Shown here: positions 54,962 through 64,000 of the stretch, piece by piece | How positions within the stretch are numbered: the stretch's first letter is position 1 | Layout of the letters: every line of letters starts with the position of its first letter | Assembly: GCA_033816765.1 (NCBI GenBank) | Contig: CM066295.1 | Span: forward strand, 248,001-312,000 | Direction: 5' to 3' | DNA length: 64,000 bases | From: Nothopassalora personata | Taxonomy: Eukaryota > Ascomycota > Dothideomycetes > Mycosphaerellales > Mycosphaerellaceae | Program-made: the position numbers and the translations under genes | Notes under the pieces: model-generated | Told to the model about the DNA's origin: nothing | Seen by the model: the letters and a program-made list of their open reading frames with translations, nothing else | Databases searched by the model: none

Positions 54962-57796
54962 AATGACGACGGGAGGAAACTGCAAACAAGTCAGTCACTG
55001 TGAAGTAGTGTAACATGGTTGTGTGCAAAGCAGAAGCGCTGGTGTGAGATCATATGAAGCATTATAGCCGAATTTTCTCGTCATTAGATTCAGTAGATTG
55101 ACAGATTGATATGGAGTTCTTAATCACTGCAAGCGGCAGGCGTAGCAGGGAGAGGATATATACCTTTGGTCTCTGTGCTTTTCAAGTTTGGCGTTGATCG
55201 ATCTGAGGCTATCGATTGACGGGAGAGTCAACCTGTGCGAGGCTCGCTTATACAACAAGACCAGGTGGTGGGGTGAGGTGATTCTGCTCGAAGCAGAGCT
55301 CTGGGTTGTGCTCAGCTCATAGTGAGTGTTGATGTGAGAGTCTTAGGTTTGTTGACGGCACCTGCAATTTTTGAGTTGCGAGCCAAGGCCACGCGGCATC
55401 TTCCTGCCGCACGTGCCTTCCGCGGCGAAGAGAAAGACAAATTCAATTTCAACCACCACTTCATCCAGCATCTTTCTCACCACGACCACCAAACATGACC
55501 CACCGCCCTGGACCACCGCGAGCTGGCACTGCGACCGCTCCTCAGAGGACGGACTTTATGCCTGCGTTGATTCGCATGGTACTGATGGCAAGTATCTTCT
55601 ACGGCGGAAGGGTAAGTCGTCTAATCCACCTCTCCTGCACCTCACTTTTTTGATGACTTTATCATCACAAACCGTTCTGGCGACGTCTATGAGCCTTGAA
55701 CACACATGCATCACCATCTGACCACGATCTCGCTTTGCAAACTGTTGCTGCCCTTTTACAAAGAGGACCATACGCTGATTAGCTCAAAGTATCTCTACCA
55801 GACCTATCTCAAATGAATCGCCAAGCAACAACCGACAATACACGCTCCTGAGAACAAAGTATCCTTCACTGGAGATACTTGCGGTCGCGTCATCGAGCGT
55901 GCTCTGCCGTTCAAACTGAGCGTCGAGAGGTAAGCGCCTCTGTCTTTCATCTTCCCCCATCCTCATATGATGATCGGTTTTGTCCAGTTCTGCTACCGAA
56001 AGAACAATGTGGATATCTACAACCAGCTTACCAAAATGACTGATATGATGTCTCATCACTGCACATGTGACTTGCCAAAACCCTTGGTGAACTCTGCTGA
56101 CAAGACCAAGCAGGCACATCGCATCTCGCTGCATCTCACGATAGCCATGCAGCTGATGCGACGACCGCACTCAGCTTGTAACATGCTGCATTCGGGAGTG
56201 ATTTAGACGGTGAGTCAACATTACATCTCCTGCCCATCGCAAGGATGCAACCTAGTCTATCCATTCAACGAACCCTCCGGGTAGCCATATCTGCCGAGCC
56301 ACCCTCCCGCACCGTACCGTAGAAGCCTTGGCTGATGTGGGAGGATCGGTTGTGGAGTTTCGGTACGCATGTGATGCTTCGGCTGACCATGTTATGCCGT
56401 GTCATCGTGCCTTCAGAGCGTCGGACCATGCTGTCCGTTATGGCCAGTATGGCGAGGCGCCGGTGGATGGGCATGCGTAAAAACGGCTTATCTGAGAACA
56501 GTGACCACATTCGCTATATCACATCTGTCGATCTCAGATGGATATTTGCTGACATGAGATAGCTTATCCCCGAGCCTTTGTTCGGATCTGCGCCACTCAG
56601 CGGCGGCATTCCGCCAGAAGATTATCTGCAGTGGAGGGGATGGCAGATGGGTCCGCCACTCGATCAATCCAGGACAAGACGCCGCAGCTCGACCGCCTCT
56701 TCACCCCAAACCTCGACACCTTTCCTGAAAAGTACACGATGAACACACTCAGAGTGGACGACCTGGTCAACCTCTGCTATGCTCGGGCCAAAGAGACCAC
56801 TCAGCTCCTGGATGGCCTTCCGCAAGTTCTACAATGCCATGCTCAGAGGGCACACTCAGAAAGCGATCTCCAGGGCCTTGACGATGCTGTGGTATGCCGA
56901 TCCCTTCGAGACCTGCCTCGCGCATCAGCAATCAGCGTGTTGTACGAAGGGTGCTCTCGGAGCCACGACTGACAGCTGTAGCGCATCGGCCCAGTTTCAG
57001 GGCAGCCGCTCTCTTATGACACCTGCCGCGGCAGTCCCCGCCGCACCACCGGTGAGGACGGCTCACCAAGAGCCCAAGGAGAGCGTCCTCGTCAATCTAC
57101 GAAAGATGCTATGCTGCGGATCAGTTGCGCCGCATGAAAAGGCCCACTGCTGTCACAGGGAGTCATGGGCCATTCTCGTCAAGGCATGCAGTGTCTTGCG
57201 TGGTTTCCGCGAGAAGAAAGATGCTCCGCTTGACACGTTCTCCGTCTTCTGCGCACCTTCAAACCGCCTTACCAGAACAATACTTCACAGCTCACGATCC
57301 TCGATGGCCCACCTCTCGCCACCTTCGATGTCTTCCCTGGCTTTGCTGGTGACGATGGACTTCACGACCAGCTGGAGCTGTTAAACTACCAGCAGCCATA
57401 GCTGCTACGGCGATGGATGCAGGCTCAGTCGCTGTCGCTACCGGTCCTCTCGTCTCCGACGACTCATGGCTGTGCTGCTGGCTGAAGACAGTCATTGCTA
57501 CCAGCGAATGCAAGTATGGAGGTGCTGGCCGGAGCCCTTCCAGATTGTTTACCGGCGGTCACGACTCCTCGTGGCCGGAGCCCTTCCAATCTCGGATACA
57601 GGCGGCCACTCAGCACATCCTCGTCAGTGGCTGAGTTACACCGTGAAGTATGGAGAAAGAGTGTAGTTGAAAGGGAGAACAGATAGCTGGTAGTACAATC
57701 TTGGTCCATTCATCTTACATCCGTCGGAGCTGTCTGTCGTACTCAAGTGCACGTCCCTTTTCTTCAATCACACATTCATACTCTCCTTATCATTCC
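54962..57796. other. Unresolved stretch between Sen34 and Clp1
   Basis: About 2.8 kb with several medium frames that do not connect into a recognisable protein. On the plus strand a plausible first exon lies at 55496-55611 (M-T-H-R-P-G-P-P-R-A-G, ending in a hydrophobic S-I-F-Y-G-G-R and followed by GTAAGT). Fragments with coding look follow near 55970-56210, 56570-56740 and 57270-57380, but they change frame and contain stops. It could be a decayed gene or a gene with many introns. I could not assign it. The first 500 bp contain the Sen34 promoter. Confidence 0.35.
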
Positions 57797-59245
57797 TCAC
57801 GCGACCAAATCCGCCACTGCCTCAGGCCATCCATGTCCCCAAACCAAAGCACGATTCCCCCATTGCTGCGGATGCGGTGCAAGGAACCTCACCGTCTTCT
57901 TCGCCTCATTCACCTCTGACACGTACGCAAACCCCATGACCGCACTATCTCTCACCGTCTGCCCGTCACTACTCCCAGGGCAGAACTTAATCGCCACCAT
58001 GCCTCCCGTCATCGCCGCTGTAGGCGTGGTCTTCTCGAATGTTGCGTTGCTGGCTGACTTGGCCGTCGCGTATGGTACATCGTAGTCGTCATCATCGCCA
58101 TCCCCTGCTGCTCCGAAATTCGAGTCGGAGGTTTCTGCTGCGGAGCCTGACCGCACTCGAAAGAGGTCCAGCTGATCGAATTTTATGGTGTGAGTATGTG
58201 GCGCCAACGTCTCCTTGGACGAGCCGAAGAAGTAGTGTCGGAGTTGTTGCGTTCGGAGCGTTTTCATGAAAGTGCCGTCGCGTTCTACCGCTCCGGAGGG
58301 TTTCGTGATTCGGAGGACTGTGATGGGGTCTTCTTTTTGAAGCGTGGAGAAGCGGCGGGTTAGGTCAGATGTGAGACGCTCGGAACCGAGGGTGAGGACC
58401 ATGTTTATGCTGAATTCGGAGATGATGTGGGTTATTAAGTCGTAGTTGCTTTTGGGGTCGTTGAGGGTGCCGGGTGTGTCGATCATGAGGCCGGAGCGTT
58501 TTGATGGGGCGCTTTCTTCCAGGCGGGAGGTTACGCTTAGGGCCATGCGGGTGATGAGGGCTTTGAAGACCGAGGGGGATTCCGTGGGGGAGGAGAAGGG
58601 GAAGCTGTAGATCAAAGGTGTGCGGACTGGGGAGATGGTGGGCCCGGACATGGGGCCTATGCCGTAGCCGTTTTCCACGTCCATTTGCGAGTCGCAGGTT
58701 ACGGCTGTGAGGCTTCCAGGCGGCGCGAGCATTCCTTCTCGTGGGTCGAGGTTGAGGACTGTGGGGGAGTGGCCTGTTCGGACGCCCCAGGCTGCCAGGC
58801 TGCGGACGAGGCTGCTTTTGCCGGCGAAGTCTGGGCCGACTACGAGGACTCTTGGGCCGTCGCCGCTGCTTTGTGAGCGGAGTTGGCCTAGCCAGCCGTG
58901 GATGTTGAGCCATTCGTCGGCGTATTCAGTTTCTTGGCCGGCGTATTCGCTTTCTGCGTTGCCGCTGATTTCGAGTTGACATCCTTGCCAGGAGAGGATT
59001 GCGCCTTTGCAGCCGGAGAAGGTGTAGGTTTGCTTTTGGGCTAGCTCGACGCCGAAGAGTTCTGCGTGGCCGTTTTCGACTTTGATGTTGTATTTTTGGG
59101 AGAAGGCGACTTCAAAACGCCATTCCTGTTTGGGTTGGAGTGTTTGTAGGCGTGGTGGTTGTGAGTTTGATTGTGCGCCTGGGAGTGGCGTGGACGCTGA
59201 CGGTGTCGCTCGTAGTCCAGGGAGTGAGAGACCGGGAAGTGACAT
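57797..59245 (-). CDS. CLP1: Clp1, polynucleotide kinase-type mRNA cleavage factor
   Basis: 482 residues in one exon from M-S-L-P-G-L-S. An in-frame upstream Met at 59335 would add 30 residues with no support. The N-terminal domain has P-K-Q-E-W-R-F-E-V. The P-loop is V-V-G-P-D-F-A-G-K-S-S-L-V-R-S-L around residue 130-145. It is followed by L-N-L-D-P-R-E-G-M (Walker-like) and M-I-D-T-P-G-T-L. The C-terminal domain ends V-W-G-H-G-W-P-E-A-V. Fungal Clp1 is part of cleavage factor IA in pre-mRNA 3' end formation and binds ATP; kinase activity is lost in yeast and not predictable here. G-D-G-D-D-D-D-Y-D near residue 400 is an acidic insert. Confidence 0.94.
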   Translation of the reverse strand: MSLPGLSLPGLRATPSASTPLPGAQSNSQPPRLQTLQPKQEWRFEVAFSQKYNIKVENGHAELFGVELAQKQTYTFSGCKGAILSWQGCQLEISGNAESEYAGQETEYADEWLNIHGWLGQLRSQSSGDGPRVLVVGPDFAGKSSLVRSLAAWGVRTGHSPTVLNLDPREGMLAPPGSLTAVTCDSQMDVENGYGIGPMSGPTISPVRTPLIYSFPFSSPTESPSVFKALITRMALSVTSRLEESAPSKRSGLMIDTPGTLNDPKSNYDLITHIISEFSINMVLTLGSERLTSDLTRRFSTLQKEDPITVLRITKPSGAVERDGTFMKTLRTQQLRHYFFGSSKETLAPHTHTIKFDQLDLFRVRSGSAAETSDSNFGAAGDGDDDDYDVPYATAKSASNATFEKTTPTAAMTGGMVAIKFCPGSSDGQTVRDSAVMGFAYVSEVNEAKKTVRFLAPHPQQWGNRALVWGHGWPEAVADLVA

Positions 59246-60006
59246 TTCTTTTGCGATGTGTTGTTCAATGTCAGGTGTCACGAGACTGTGTTGATGTTCC
59301 TCGTATACACCTGGTGGATTAGTCACCGTCCTCACATCCGAGAGTAGCGCATTCGACTCTATTCTTTCTTCCGTGCTAGCAGAAAGATGTATCCCAGTTC
59401 GAAATCATTGGTGCGACAAAAACATACATAGGTGGTGCAGTTACACGGTGAATATAGAACCAATAAGCCGCATCCTTATTGCCACTTTATTTTATGCTAA
59501 GCTTTCCCCAACTGTAGCATCCGGGAAACACCTTACTATAACTGAAGAGTCTACGACAACATTAACCTCTTTACGCTACAGAAACTCACTTTATATTGCA
59601 GATGGCGATTAGAGAGCGCGACGTGACTAACAACATATCTATTCTTACTGTAGTTTATGCAAGCGAATTTGAGCCGGCTTGGCAAGGTGTTCCGATCGCA
59701 CAGTTGGGCCTTTGAGCCGCTCCGGCAGTGTGTCTTGCGTGGAACGTGATCACCTCATGCATATGCATGACCCCACCTCGTTGGTCTTGGACAGGCAGAG
59801 GCAGATAACTACCGGAGATCGAGTTGACTTGGAGTGCATGGAAGAAGCATGTCAGCTCCTGCTATTCATGATCCCGGCCAACACCCTCGACAAGCATCAG
59901 CATCATGACGTCCATCGCGCCATCTATAGCACCGCTGCTGTGCTGCCACCACTTCTCGCCCGCCATCTCCCCTGTCAGCACCCCGTCCGACAGCAGACGA
60001 CAGACC
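59246..60006. promoter_or_regulatory. Divergent intergenic region of Clp1 and F-box genes
   Basis: About 760 bp between divergent start codons, so it must hold both promoters. An AT-richer part lies at about 59440-59610. An in-frame ATG for the F-box protein at 59905 gives an implausible leader. Confidence 0.45.
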
Positions 60007-61783
60007 ATGGCCGACTACGACGAGACAGCGGGGCCGGCGAACCCAATGGCGTGTCTGCTGGAACTCTCACACGAATTGCTTCATTGCATCCTCACCGAGA
60101 TTGAGCCTGCGGACTTGGCGGCTGTCAGCCAGAGCTGCAAAGCGTTACACGGCTACATTCGTGGTAATAGGTTACTGCATAAGGATTTATACACCCGGCG
60201 GTACGATGAGCCCAAGATACTCAAGGATGAGCCAGATTGGGAGGCGGCGGTACACCGCCTGGTCAAGATGGAAAAAGTGCTCGATAGTGAGGACCGAGAA
60301 GTGAAGAGGCAGCATCTGGGGTTCGTGTGCAGAGAAGTCGACAGCCTAGTCGAAACAGCCAACACTACACAGAGAATGGAGGACGGCGAGGATGGAGAAG
60401 GTAGCAGGAACATTGAGTTGCTGCGAGAGAAGTTTGCGGGTATAGACAACGTTGATGCATTCCTATGCGCAAGCAGTCTCTTCGCCAGAGCAGGAAGCGA
60501 CGATCAGGAACCGGCAGATACCGAGGAGCTTAGACAGGCCAGCGCCAAGTTGCACTGCCTTTACGGCGTGCCTATTGATGTGCTTCCAAGTAGAAACTTC
60601 TTCAGTCTTATGCGAAACGACACGCGGATCATCCGGCCACCGGCAGCGGGACCTTCAGCTCCAGCCTTGTCGACAAGGAGTCAAGCGAGGCCACTCCTCA
60701 CACACACCATTGCACGAAGCAAAGTCTATGATCTGCGCGAGTACACGGAACATACCCTGTGGGGCCCTTTTAAGAACGATGGCCAGCAACGGGTCGACTG
60801 GGAGAAAGTAGAAGCCGTCATGATCGTCCTTGGCTTCAATCTCCGCAAGTTTACTGAACGTAGTGCCGGCCGGTTCCCGATGGTTTGGAAAGACACATGG
60901 AGCGGAGCATCGCCGAACAGCTACAAAAGTCATCCTCGTATGGCCGGAGCAGTGAAGGAGCCCGACGAGGAAATGTACAAGATTCGTGAGCTTGCTCTGG
61001 CGTTGGATGCGCAAGACCCGTACGGTGTAAGCGGCAGCTGGATGCGGGTTGTCTGCTTCCTTGACTACAACGACCTTTACGCTTTCAACTTCAGCGAGCG
61101 TATACCGGACGACCAACCGAGGGATGCTATCGACACTGAAGAAGGTTTGATTGACTTGTGTGAACGTATACGCGCGCTCAACTAACTCATATGACTTGAT
61201 AGCAATTCGACTGATTCGTATCAAGCTGCAAGTAACAAAAATCGACCCACCTGGAAGCGGTGATGAGGATGAAGATGACGATGGCCTGGACTGGAGTGAC
61301 TTCACCGGCGAAAGGCTACCTGTCGTCCACTTCCGAGGCACAAGTAGAAGTCTGCACGCAAGTTGGGATCCCAATGCGAATAGCAGGATCCGCGGCACTG
61401 TACGGCAGACGCCAGAAGGCGAGATCAGATGGACGACATTCTCGATCTTCCACGGCGAAGAACGATGGCGAAGCGAAGGCATCCAGCTCGGAGGCCTGCG
61501 CTCTGCCCGGGGAGTACTTGGAAACTGGTTTGACAAGGACTACGATCTTCACGGACCCGCTGGACCAACAGCCTTCTGGAAGGAGACAGATGAACTCGAG
61601 GAGGAAAAGTCTAGCAGTATGCAACTTGCCTTTTTCTGATTCGGGCCCTCTCGCGGGTATGTAGGATGCTGACGATGACATCTCACAGGAATTACATGGC
61701 TACCGTACGGCAACAACACGAACGTATATGACGATTTGATCGAGTTGGCTGATTTGTTGGGTATAGATCTTTCGGATGACTAG
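60007..61783 (+). CDS. F-box protein
   Basis: Three exons (60007-61144, 61203-61616 and 61689-61783), 548 residues. The N-terminal F-box is L-S-H-E-L-L-H-C-I-L-T-E-I-E-P-A-D-L-A-A-V-S, then S-C-K-A-L-H. F-box proteins are substrate adaptors of SCF ubiquitin ligases and bind Skp1. The remaining 450 residues are a conserved fungal region with W-G-P-F, R-F-P-M-V-W-K-D-T-W-S-G-A-S-P-N-S-Y and H-P-R-M-A-G. An acidic patch G-D-E-D-E-D-D-D-G is near residue 400. Exon 2 could be read to a stop at 61639, but a GTATGC donor at 61617 and CACAG at 61688 restore I-T-W-L-P-Y-G-N-N-T-N-V-Y-D-D-L, which looks like the true C-terminus. The substrate is unknown. Confidence 0.83.
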
Positions 61784-62805
61784 ATGACGGAGACGGATTC
61801 TGAGCTACGGCTGACGGATAGGATCTGGGAACCGTCTCCGGCCAAGGTACATTCAGGCACTGGATGGAGTGTGTGCCTTTTGCATCGTTATGCAACGAAG
61901 AGGGAGAAAGTGTGATGTGGCAAGGGCTCGCCTCCGGGTAAGGAGCTCAAAGGACTGCCTACAGCGGCAGTCAAGGAGAAAAGCGCGAGAGGAGCATAAG
62001 CTGTTGTACAGCAGCATATGGATGATTGCATGTATACCACGGCGGCCGGACTGCTATATTGTGGCACGATCACTTTGAGAGAAGCACCTCACGTGCTTGC
62101 TGCAACGGCTGGTTCCGTCATATGGGCCAGGAAGACGATGCCGAGGCTGGCACAGAGGGAGCGGAGATGAAAGATATGAACAGCACTCTCCGCAGAATCT
62201 TCGTATAGACAGTTCAATAGCAATCAATAGCAATCAATAGCAATCAATTTCCAGACGATTTTGAGCTCCCATGCTACTAATATCACGTCGCACATCACGT
62301 ACAGCTCCAGCCAGCCGATAATCGTAGTAGTGCTGCACATTGATCGGAATCATCAGGGTCTTGCATGGGGCACCCTCCGACGTATCGGTCGAATTGGGCA
62401 CTTCATCAGGACAACTCGGTTCAACGCCAAAACACCATTTCACGATCGCAACGCATTGCTACACTGCCAGAGAGATCCTGAAGCACTGCAGACAGCCATT
62501 CATCGCGGAGACTCGTACAACTTCCCGCCACCACTAGGGACCTCCCGCCATCTCTCCACCTCCACATCCATCACAACCACCCTCCGCCCCGTCTCCGTCA
62601 CGAGCGAAATTGACACGACACCACGGCAACGACTCCCTTTCCTGATTGTACACACCTGACTTTGGCATTGTGATACAAGAAGCGAGACGCGCACCCGTCC
62701 CCCTTTGACCACGGCACTCCATCCCACCGACTGCGCCCGCTGGACTTCAGAAGCACCACCCACGCCTGAGCGCGACGACACCCGCATCGCGCGCCGTCCG
62801 CAAGG
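61784..62805. other. Intergenic region with a 10-bp tandem repeat
   Basis: About 1 kb. CAATAGCAAT repeats about three times at 62214-62247. Frames such as 62261-62659 lack domains. The last 300 bp are CT-rich and likely the 5' UTR of the next gene. Confidence 0.5.
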
Positions 62806-64000
62806 ATGGCAACGGCAATCCGTCGCTACACCGCCGAACAGCTCCATGGCCTGCGAGAGTCGCCCCTCGTTCAACGACCGGACAATCTACAGCCCATCGA
62901 GTCGTATTTAGAGTATGTGTACGTGGAGATTGACGGTGTGCGCGAGAAGCTAAGGATACACCACAGTGAGGGCTCGCCGCAAGCAACCCGCAAAGAAGAA
63001 AATGTGAAGCAGAGACTGCCCAAGCTGCCTGCTGCGGCGTTGGCCTCGACGGGACAGGACAGTAGTCCGATGGGGAGCTTCTCGACTGGGCGGCCGACTT
63101 TGCCTGCAAGGAGCAGTGCAATGAGGGGGACTGGTGGTGAGTTGTGTGAAGAGAAAGTGGTGGAGTGGGCTGACCGAGCTGTACAGATGATGTGTCCCTC
63201 GGTCCACCAAGGACAATGTTTCCCAGCAGCAGGAACGTGCCGAAGCTGTCTGACGTGCAGGGAAAGTCATCGCCAGAAGATTCGACACCAGCAGATGAGA
63301 GCGAGAGTGCACGAAGCCGTTTCTTCTCCGACCGCCAGATTAATAGGCGCAGCATGAACGAGAAGGACGGTGCTGAGAACAACAGCGGCAGAAACTGGGC
63401 GAATGTCCGAGAACGCAGAGGACAGCGAGACGGCGGGAGTAGAGAGGAGAAAGACGATGGGGACCGCCGCAATGGCTATGGCACTCGACAAGATCCTCGA
63501 TGGGGCGGCCAACGAGACGACAAGCAGAATGGCGAGCGACGAGGAGGCTGGCGAGAACGAGAAGCGCGGCGTGACAGAGATCAAGACCGTCACGAGAAAG
63601 AGCCAGAGTGGATGGATGAGCCCGTCGTTAAGCAAGAGAAAGAGCTTGGTCTTGGTATGGCTCGTACACAGGACGAGTTCCAGAAGTGGAAGGAGAGCAT
63701 GAGCAAGAAGAGCAAAGGCGAACCAGAGCAAGAGGAGGCTCCTACACCGGCGCCGGAGCCGCCTGCGCCAGCATCGAAGCCTGCGGTGGCGCCGTTGAAG
63801 CTCGAAGGCTTCGATTCTAGTCTGTTTGGTGGTTGGGGTGGTGGTACTACTTCGACGCCGCAAAGCGCGACTACGCCGTCAGCTGGTACCGGGAGTATCA
63901 AAGTCGCTACGGTGAAGGGAGGGAAGACAAGTCGGTTTGCCTCGATGTTCAAGCCTGTTGAGCCTGAGCCGGGTCCACTGCATCCGCCAATGCCAGTGGA
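62806..64000 (+). CDS. eIF4E-binding 4E-T-like protein, 5' part
   Basis: Partial: runs off the window. Inferred exons are 62806-62912, 62967-63136 and 63187 onward. The N-terminus R-R-Y-T-A-E-Q-L-H-G-L-R-E-S-P-L resembles the YX4L-type eIF4E-binding helix of 4E-T proteins. Exon 3 is rich in R, D, G and N, then has K-E-P-E-W-M-D-E-P, T-Q-D-E-F-Q-K-W-K-E-S-M, and near the edge S-R-F-A-S-M-F. These features match a fungal family of presumed translational repressors or P-body proteins. The first intron (62913-62966) is 54 bp, a multiple of three without a stop, so retention would stay in frame. The assignment is by motif memory only. Confidence 0.65.

Noticed and set aside
55496..56210. CLPTM1-like protein as identity of the unresolved stretch
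   Set aside because: Only a vague likeness of the first exon and of one short S-L-H-M...L-A-K segment. The rest does not fit.
59905..60006. Extended F-box start
   Set aside because: The extra 34 residues lack conservation-like character. The ATG at 60007 directly precedes the domain region.
1..64000. CRISPR arrays, rRNA or tRNA genes
   Set aside because: I saw no spaced repeats, rRNA cores or convincing cloverleaf sequences. A tRNAscan run would be decisive for tRNAs.
31986..64000. A secondary-metabolite gene cluster (regulator, MFS, esterase and CoA-transferase close together)
   Set aside because: There is no backbone synthase, and housekeeping genes are interleaved. The content looks like ordinary gene order.

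Overview
The window comes from a filamentous ascomycete (Pezizomycotina). The conserved genes have short introns of 50-170 bp with GT/AG ends and CTAAC/CTGAC-type branch sites, and the repeats carry the signature of repeat-induced point mutation (RIP). The gene content suits Dothideomycetes, perhaps Mycosphaerellales, but that placement is inference.

Positions 1 to about 31,985 are a block of nested transposons. Most of it has almost no CA or TG dinucleotides and is saturated with TA, while CG is kept, as RIP (CpA to TpA) predicts. From left to right it holds: unclassified RIPed repeats (1-3,255); a solo LTR that is not RIPed (3,256-3,585, TSD CGCTA); a dead Ty3/gypsy element on the minus strand (about 3.6-10.3 kb); an inverted gag/protease fragment (10.95-11.75 kb); a second dead gypsy chromovirus on the minus strand (13.3-18.3 kb) with its reverse transcriptase split by a tandem-repeat insert; and a dead Ty1/copia element on the plus strand (about 19.1-23.2 kb, resuming at 30.5 kb). 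Inside the copia integrase is a 581-bp TRIM-like element (20,245-20,825). Inside the copia RNase H is a full-length, un-RIPed 7.3-kb chromovirus (23,204-30,504) with near-identical 184-bp LTRs, a TAAAT target duplication, gag, pol, a C-terminal chromodomain and a putative self-priming site. One frameshift breaks its integrase. A RIPed lysine-rich remnant follows to about 31,985.

At about 31,985 the sequence turns abruptly into ordinary euchromatin. The genes in order are: Ras GTPase (+), GMF/ADF-homology protein (-), molybdopterin-binding-domain protein (+), seven-TM rhodopsin-domain protein (-), APC amino-acid permease (+, in-frame TAG), MFS transporter (-), HSL-type alpha/beta-hydrolase without its nucleophile serine (-), Zn2Cys6 regulator with a probable GC-AG intron (+), a hypothetical acidic protein (+), an ACR3 arsenite transporter (+, in-frame TGA), a mitochondrial-type CoA-transferase III (+), an inositol polyphosphate kinase (-), Sen34 tRNA-splicing endonuclease subunit (-), an unresolved 2.7-kb stretch, CLP1 (-), an F-box protein (+), and the 5' part of an eIF4E-binding 4E-T-like gene running off the right edge (+).

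The genes are not an obvious cluster: RNA processing (Sen34, Clp1), signalling (Ras, inositol phosphate kinase) and transport are interspersed. The most notable points are the layered transposon history (RIPed hosts carrying un-RIPed guests), the TRIM-like element, the self-priming chromovirus, and two transporter genes each interrupted by one nonsense codon at a likely tryptophan position. All splice sites were inferred by eye from reading frames and consensus sites; none has transcript support.
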